A DNA stretch of 64,000 nt from Alnus glutinosa (taxonomy: Eukaryota > Streptophyta > Magnoliopsida > Fagales > Betulaceae): assembly GCF_958979055.1 (NCBI RefSeq), contig NC_084890.1, forward strand, positions 32,471,116-32,535,115. Reading direction: 5' to 3'. The notes beneath the pieces were generated by a model. That model was not told the origin of the DNA, ran no database searches, and saw nothing but the letters and a program-made list of their open reading frames with translations. Numbering within the stretch: position 1 is the first letter of the stretch; each line of letters opens with the position of its first letter. Position numbers and translations under genes: made by a program. Of the stretch, positions 58,308-64,000 are shown piece after piece.

Positions 58308-61300
58308 TTAAATTTCCACTCTATCAATTCCACTGTCCTCTTCGTTCTCTGAGGTGAACTCCCCTCGAGAGATGATATTCATGAAGGTCTTTGTGGCTTG
58401 GCCAACAGCATTAGAAGTCTTCTTTGCAGCTCCAGCAACGACAGGTTGCAAAGAGATGATGGGCAGGCTAGCTCTCTCTTGAATCATTGCTGTATCATAC
58501 GAAGAATTATGGTCCCAATATATGAAAAAGGGAACAACCAGAAACAAAACCAAAATATGCTTAGAAAAAATAAGAAACGAAATGGAAAACGAGAGTTTGG
58601 AAACAAACGGGGACGGGGGGAGCTGATTAGAGGTAGAAGAAGAACAGAGTTGCAGATTTCAACATACACATAGTTTGCTGGCGAGCAAGTGCACCAATTT
58701 GACGAATTCCAGCTTCTGCTGCTTGCACAGCTTGAGTTGATTTGCTGACCCCATCAGCTATCTCTTGGCTGCGAACCAAAAGGAACAAACAATGTATAAT
58801 TTAAGGTTTACGAAACCCGAGTACCATTTTAAAGGAGGTCCTCTGCAGGTTACAGAAGGAAACCCATGTATAGCTTAAAAAGGTGCAATAAACTAAAATG
58901 ATAATGGTAATTCACCTACAGCATTCCACAAAATGACCAAAAATTGAATTAAATGAAAGAAAGGAGCAAAAGTAAGGATCTTATGGTAACCTTAAGTCAC
59001 TTAGTTCCAGCGTAAGGTCACTGATCTCCATGCCAGACAGCCTAATAGCAGCCATTGTACTGGGGAGCTCTTCACGAGCTGTATCTGCTAGCTTTGAAAG
59101 AGATATTGCTGCTCTTCCCATAGCCTGAAGGGCAACCGGGAAAAACAGATACATAGGAACTAGTATTTAGAAAACAAAATATACCTGCCTACAACATCAA
59201 ACTTCTGATGTTTACATCTACAAGCAGAACCATCCACAATTGCAAATAAAAAATAAAATAAAAATTGCAAAAGAAGATCCCAAACATCAAAATGCACAAG
59301 AAACTAGCGAGCTTCAAAGTTTATGAGAACATCATCAACAGATTATGCTACAAGAATAAAAAAAACTTCCAAATGTCTACCACAAGTGAAAATCCTAAAA
59401 TGTCAAATAAGCAGGAAACAGATATTGCAAATTGCGGATCTGATAACATCGTTTAAGTTTTTGATCAAGTATGCAGAAAATAGGAACATGAGGTAGTGGC
59501 TACAGAGAAAAATTTGAGACCACATAGAATTCCCATATCTGGCATATGAAAGAAAACCTTCATTTTTATGCCAGGCCATAGAAAATTAAGAGCTTTAACC
59601 TTGACACAGATAGCAGCAGATATCTACAAAATCTAGACATCATATGATCATACCCAAACCAACTTTTCCGTTATTGGCCTCAAGCAGTAGTATATCTGAA
59701 TATCAATCATCAAAATCATACTATTTCAACTCTGAATTTTAATGCTGGAACCTAAAGATCTTGGTTTTGGCCCTAAAATTAATGGACTCATACATTAAAC
59801 AACAGAGATAATCAGAACATTTACTAACAGAACAAATTTGGAGTGTAAAATCTTTGAGGAAGAAACCTGAGTTTAATGTTACCAAGATAGCATCAATCTA
59901 ATTTTAACATCAGAAATATAACCAAACCCCCAGTAAGTACACCAATCTAGCAACTGAAAAACCAGTTTTCACAACATGGCCCCCAAAGCAGCATGTATGG
60001 AGAGCATCTCTGCATACAATTCACCACTAAAGCTTCACATTAATGTTGGCCAGCCAACAGTGAGCTTAAAGTGCATCAAACATCATTCATATCACCAAAC
60101 CATCAATAAGTACACCATCCCACTAACTGATGTACCAATTTCCACAATATTGCCCCGAAATGCAGCACATAGGGAGAGCTTCTCTATCACAATCACCAAT
60201 GAAGCTATGAAACATTATATTTCTGGAGATAATCTACAGTAGTGCAGCCAACCTTCTAACAATCCGAGTAGGTTGTCATTCCTCTTCTTCCACTGCTATA
60301 GGTATTTGCTCCCCCTTACACTTACAACATAGGGAGCTGCTTACTTTCTTTGGGTGCATCAAAGAATATGACTGTTGATTCTTCACTTCTTTCTTCTCTC
60401 CAGTCTTCACCTAAGTTCCTTATTGTTAGACTGCAAACTCCAAAAAAACTCTTCTAGCTAGTCATGATAGTATCCTCTCTTGTTATCATGGTTGAAGTAG
60501 ATTCTTCTTTTTGATCAATCAAGACCTCATCCCAAACTGTACAAGCTTCTTCCAAACCATACGAATTTCTGGATGTAGATTGTTTATATTCAGATGGATC
60601 TTATATATATACAACACCTTTAGGAAATCTGAAGTGATCAAAGCTGTAATCTGTAATACTTGTAAAGAACTCAAACGTGACAATGGTATGCTACAATAGG
60701 ATGGAAACGAGCTTTGGGAAGGGGGGCTGTTGGGAGGCATTCAACTCAAGTTTATAAAGACTTGATGAAAAAAAAAAAAAGACTACGGATGTCAAAAGAG
60801 CTGTTACAAGCACCAAGAGGGGAAGCATACCATAAATCAGGAGGAAAATAATATTCCAACATTTTAGAAAAAGGAATGTTGGAAAAGGAAGACTGGCATA
60901 GAAAGGCATTCACCTAAGGTTTATTGCACAAGACAGCTTGACTAAGACCCTCAAAGAAAAAATGTGTAGAAAAGAATGTACTGTTACACTAACACACAGA
61001 CATGTACAAACATGCATAGATATACACACGTGGATGTATACATATACAGCCGGCTTATTGGAAACCAAATAACAGACTAATAATAAGCAAGAAGACAGAC
61101 TAGAAGAAAGCCATTAAACCAAGAAAAGTGACATTTTTTATGTCCAAGCACCGCTTATTGTACTGATAATCTCAAATACTTTGTGTGAAGTCTCATCCAT
61201 CCCTATACCAAAACTAATACCAGTAATTATCCATTTTTCCAAAATCTGACATCAGTAGTTGTTTTTGATGATGACAGCACTACTCAAGCTGACATCCAAA

Positions 61301-63172
61301 AGATATAAGCAAACAGGACAGGCAAGCAGTACCTAAAACGGTGTCCAAAAGACCTATGCTTCACACAATAAACAATTACACTCAATTCTCTGATCAAGGA
61401 GACCTAATACAACATTTTTGGATTTAGGCAGTACCAAATTCAGAAGAATGCATAACAGCACGGACTTGAAAGATTACATGTAATGGTTTGGATTTGACCT
61501 TATTTATCTTTCATATCAGACTAATTTGAAGTGCGTTTCCATATATTTCAATGTTTTAGAAATGTTTAGTCAGGAAACAGAAAAAAGGTAAGAGTTGTTA
61601 GCAGCTATTAAATCAATTAGCAATAAGGAAATTTTAGGAGGTTTTGGGAGTGGGATTGGATCAACCTTTAGCTATTAGCTGAAACAGCATGGGAAAGGAA
61701 ACAATTGCGCATAAAGGGGGGAAAGAGCACTTTCCATAAGAACTTATAGAAATTGCTGCAACTAATAAATCACTGTTTGTCCTTAATTTAGGCGTATTGC
61801 AAAAGAACAGGTAGTCATAATGTCATAATAGACTTATGTGAGATGAATTAAGCCTCACGTGTAATGCTGGGACATACAAAAAAAAAAAAAAAAACATATT
61901 CTGCACTTAAACATAATGTCAGACTACTTACAAATAGTGTTGGGACAGCTGCAATAACAAGGCTAGTAAATGCGACAGAAGTCTGCGAACATTGAAATTA
62001 ATTCATGATTATCAATAATGACGAAATTAACGTAAATCATAGTCAACAATAAAATTCAAGCTTCCAAGTTTGTCAGCAAAGAATAGCACACATAATAACT
62101 ACCACAAGTTTAAACCACAGCCTACTCAAACCAATGCCAATTCTTCTGACATATGTAAGTATCAATTAATTAGCAGGGAAAAAATAGCAAATTCTTCTGC
62201 TTTTAACAATGAGAATCATTTCATAGTACTGTCCAATTTTTTTTTTTTTTTTTGATAAGTATAGTACTGTCCAATTTTCGATGAAGCATTTCAAAATTTC
62301 CTTTGGTAAGTCACAGATTGAAAATAGTTTCCAATCCGTTGTAAATGCCCAATAACATCAGTTGCTGCCTTTTTTTTCTTTTATCTTTTTTTTAGGGGAT
62401 ATGAGATCTTACACCTAACAACAATTTTGATTAGTAAGAAGTGTTAAAGGCCTGTTTGCACGTTCTACGAGAATAGAAATTTAAATTATCATTTTGGATA
62501 TAGTTTTTCAAAAATTCATCATTATTAATTGTTGAAGTCATTATCATTATTAAAATTATGAGTTCATGAATGCCTAAAAGCGATCCTGAGGCTTCATCTT
62601 ATTCTGAATAGTTCCATTCAAGCCATGGATGTGCACTTCCAATGCAATGGAGAATTAAACTGAGCTACTCAATGCTAAGGGAAAAGCAAGCATGGCTACA
62701 AATAAACAAACAAACCCATTAAAGGTATTGAATGCTACAAGCTTGAATAACATCACAATTACAGTAAAAAAAACCAACAATTTCCTCATACCGTGCAAGC
62801 AATGAACGCCAAGAGAAAGAACGCTTGGTCACTCAAGCTCAACTTGGCCACCTGCGCAACATTGGCCGGAACACTGGGGCTCCCCACAGCCACATTCCAT
62901 TGACTTTGTGAATTCTCATCTTCAACAAAGTCTTCACTCGGAACCTCCTCCACCCCACGATCCTTCAGTTCGGCATTCAAAGGTCTTGCGGTATGGGAAG
63001 TGCAAAGCACAACCAATCTGGATGGCTTGGACTGAGATTCCGAGGAGAGTAGGGTGGGCCAAGCAATGGGTTTTATGCAGAATACATTGGGATTCTTTCG
63101 CTTAGAGGATGTGTGCGCACAGAACGGAGCAAATGGGTGTAAGGAATTAGTGCTTATAAGAGTAGATTTCAT
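58308..63172 (-). CDS. Plastid-targeted membrane protein, DUF948-like, five exons
   Basis: Complement join(58308..58489, 58668..58768, 58991..59124, 61932..61982, 62792..63172), 849 nt, 282 residues, all phases closing. Residues 1-55 (Ser/Lys/Arg-rich, hardly acidic) look like a chloroplast transit peptide. One or two close hydrophobic segments lie at about 115-143 (LSDQAFFLLAFIACTTSVAF.SLVIAAVPTLF). They are followed by an amphipathic, coiled-coil-like region at 145-222 (AAIRLSGMEISDLTLELSDLSQEIADGV, AVQAAEAGIRQIGALARQQT) and an acidic tail (ENEEDSGID). The helix-then-coil layout resembles bacterial DUF948 proteins and conserved plant plastid proteins of unknown function. I cannot assign a reaction. 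The third intron-side gap (59125-61931) is 2.8 kb. The exon-4 donor is ATGT|GTATGTTG, chosen because it keeps the frame. Confidence 0.8.
62223..62278. mobile_element. Tiny poly-T-GATAAGT insertion with perfect 18-bp target duplication
   Basis: ATAGTACTGTCCAATTTT at 62223-62240 is repeated exactly at 62261-62278. Between the copies are only about 13 T and GATAAGT; read on the other strand this is ACTTATC followed by poly-A. It lies in an intron of the plastid protein gene. Confidence 0.8.
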
Positions 63173-64000
63173 TGTAAATTCAGGGAATTGGGTAAATCAC
63201 CAATAATAACAATACCAATCATTGAACTTTTTGATACTACAATATTACAAGGGAATCAAGCAATGTTTAAGGTTACCCATCAACTACCACCTGAAAACAG
63301 ATTCAGGAAACAAGAAGAAGAAAAAGATAAGAAATCTGAATATGGGAAACACACAGTTTGCAAACGTGAAACATAGGACAAAAGAATTAAGAAAAGGGTT
63401 CCAAGATACAAGATTGTTTTTTGAGGAAAACACAGTAATTTAGAGCAACAATTACAAGAATTCGTGACAACACAGATAGCATCGTACCTGGAAGTGAGCA
63501 GAATTACTACCTCTACTTCATAATCTGTCTCTTGGCAGTTAAGAGGTTCTCTGCCTCGACAGGGACTACTTCAAGAGTTCAAGATGAAATGATAACCGAC
63601 CTTGTTTTTCTTCTTTTTTTTCCCTTAAAGTAGAAACTGATCCCTCTTATTTTGGGCTTGTTCTTTACATTACATTACTGTTATCAATATTGGCCTTTAA
63701 TTTCTTGTAATTTTTAACGTCATCCTCGAGTTGGCATCTGCTTCGGTTGCTCTTAATAGTCACACCGGCTCACACGTTTTACTTTTGTGTTTAGGCCCAT
63801 CACACATGGGAGCCTTGAATTGGACAATTGTGAACCTTGGACCTGGGCTTCTCGAAATCAACAACCTCATTTAAATTTGAAAAAAAAATCATATTATTGG
63901 TTCTTGTGGTTAATTTAAAGAGCCCTTCTACACATCATCCACTCATCCCTCCTTCATCACCCTCTTTTCTTTAAAAAAATTTATTTTTATTAAAAAGTTG
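63173..64000 (-). promoter_or_regulatory. Upstream region of the plastid protein gene
   Basis: 5' leader and promoter of the gene at 58308-63172. A possible leader-intron donor on the minus strand is CCAG|GTACGATG at about 63487, without a clear acceptor. Short frames at 63188-63443 have no family features. No other gene is seen up to the window end. Confidence 0.4.

Noticed and set aside
1-64000. tRNA or rRNA genes
   Set aside because: I found no convincing tRNA cloverleaf with A/B boxes or rRNA segments by eye; a tRNAscan run would be decisive.

Overview
The window is nuclear DNA of a flowering plant, most likely a woody eudicot. The evidence is a cluster of intron-poor RPM1-like coiled-coil NLR (CNL) resistance genes, a pentatricopeptide-repeat (PPR) gene, and three interrupted housekeeping genes with GT-AG introns: VMA21, a vacuolar sorting receptor, and a plastid membrane protein. 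AT-rich intergenic DNA is full of poly-T tracts, TA microsatellites and short inverted-repeat transposons. I cannot name the species from the sequence.

Layout. 1-32.8 kb is a tandem NLR array on the + strand: NLR1 (5' end outside the window, one frameshift), an N-terminal NLR stub at 9.8 kb interrupted by a TIR element, intact NLR2 (13928-16741), badly damaged NLR3 (19393-22218) and intact NLR4 (28825-31647). NLR1 and NLR2 form one close pair and NLR3 and NLR4 another. NLR3 and NLR4 were duplicated together with a convergent PPR gene (intact copy 23052-23819, broken copy 32008-32773) and long flanks, roughly 17.6-25.5 kb against 26.6-36.9 kb. Paired W-box cores are kept upstream of NLR3, NLR4 and the stub.

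Between NLR1 and the stub (3.8-7.8 kb) lies a repeat complex: three blocks of palindromic AGTAACGTGC repeats around a GATC-rich satellite. 33.5-38 kb is a nest of foldback, CACTA-like and MITE insertions, several datable because the paralogous block lacks them.

38.8-63.2 kb holds three single-copy cell-biology genes. VMA21 (+; CDS exons 39256-39352 and 41435-41655) is an ER assembly factor for the V-ATPase. The vacuolar sorting receptor (-; 12 coding exons, 50621-44768) has signal peptide, PA domain, EGF repeats, one TM helix and a YMPL tail motif. The plastid-targeted membrane protein (-; 5 exons, 63172-58308) resembles DUF948-type proteins. About 7.5 kb between the last two has no gene that I can support.

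Most unusual signals: the palindrome/satellite complex; tiny poly-A insertions (ACTT..-A(n)) flanked by target-site duplications; a 1-kb nested foldback element; and a phase-compatible 75-codon open frame just past the receptor's stop codon.
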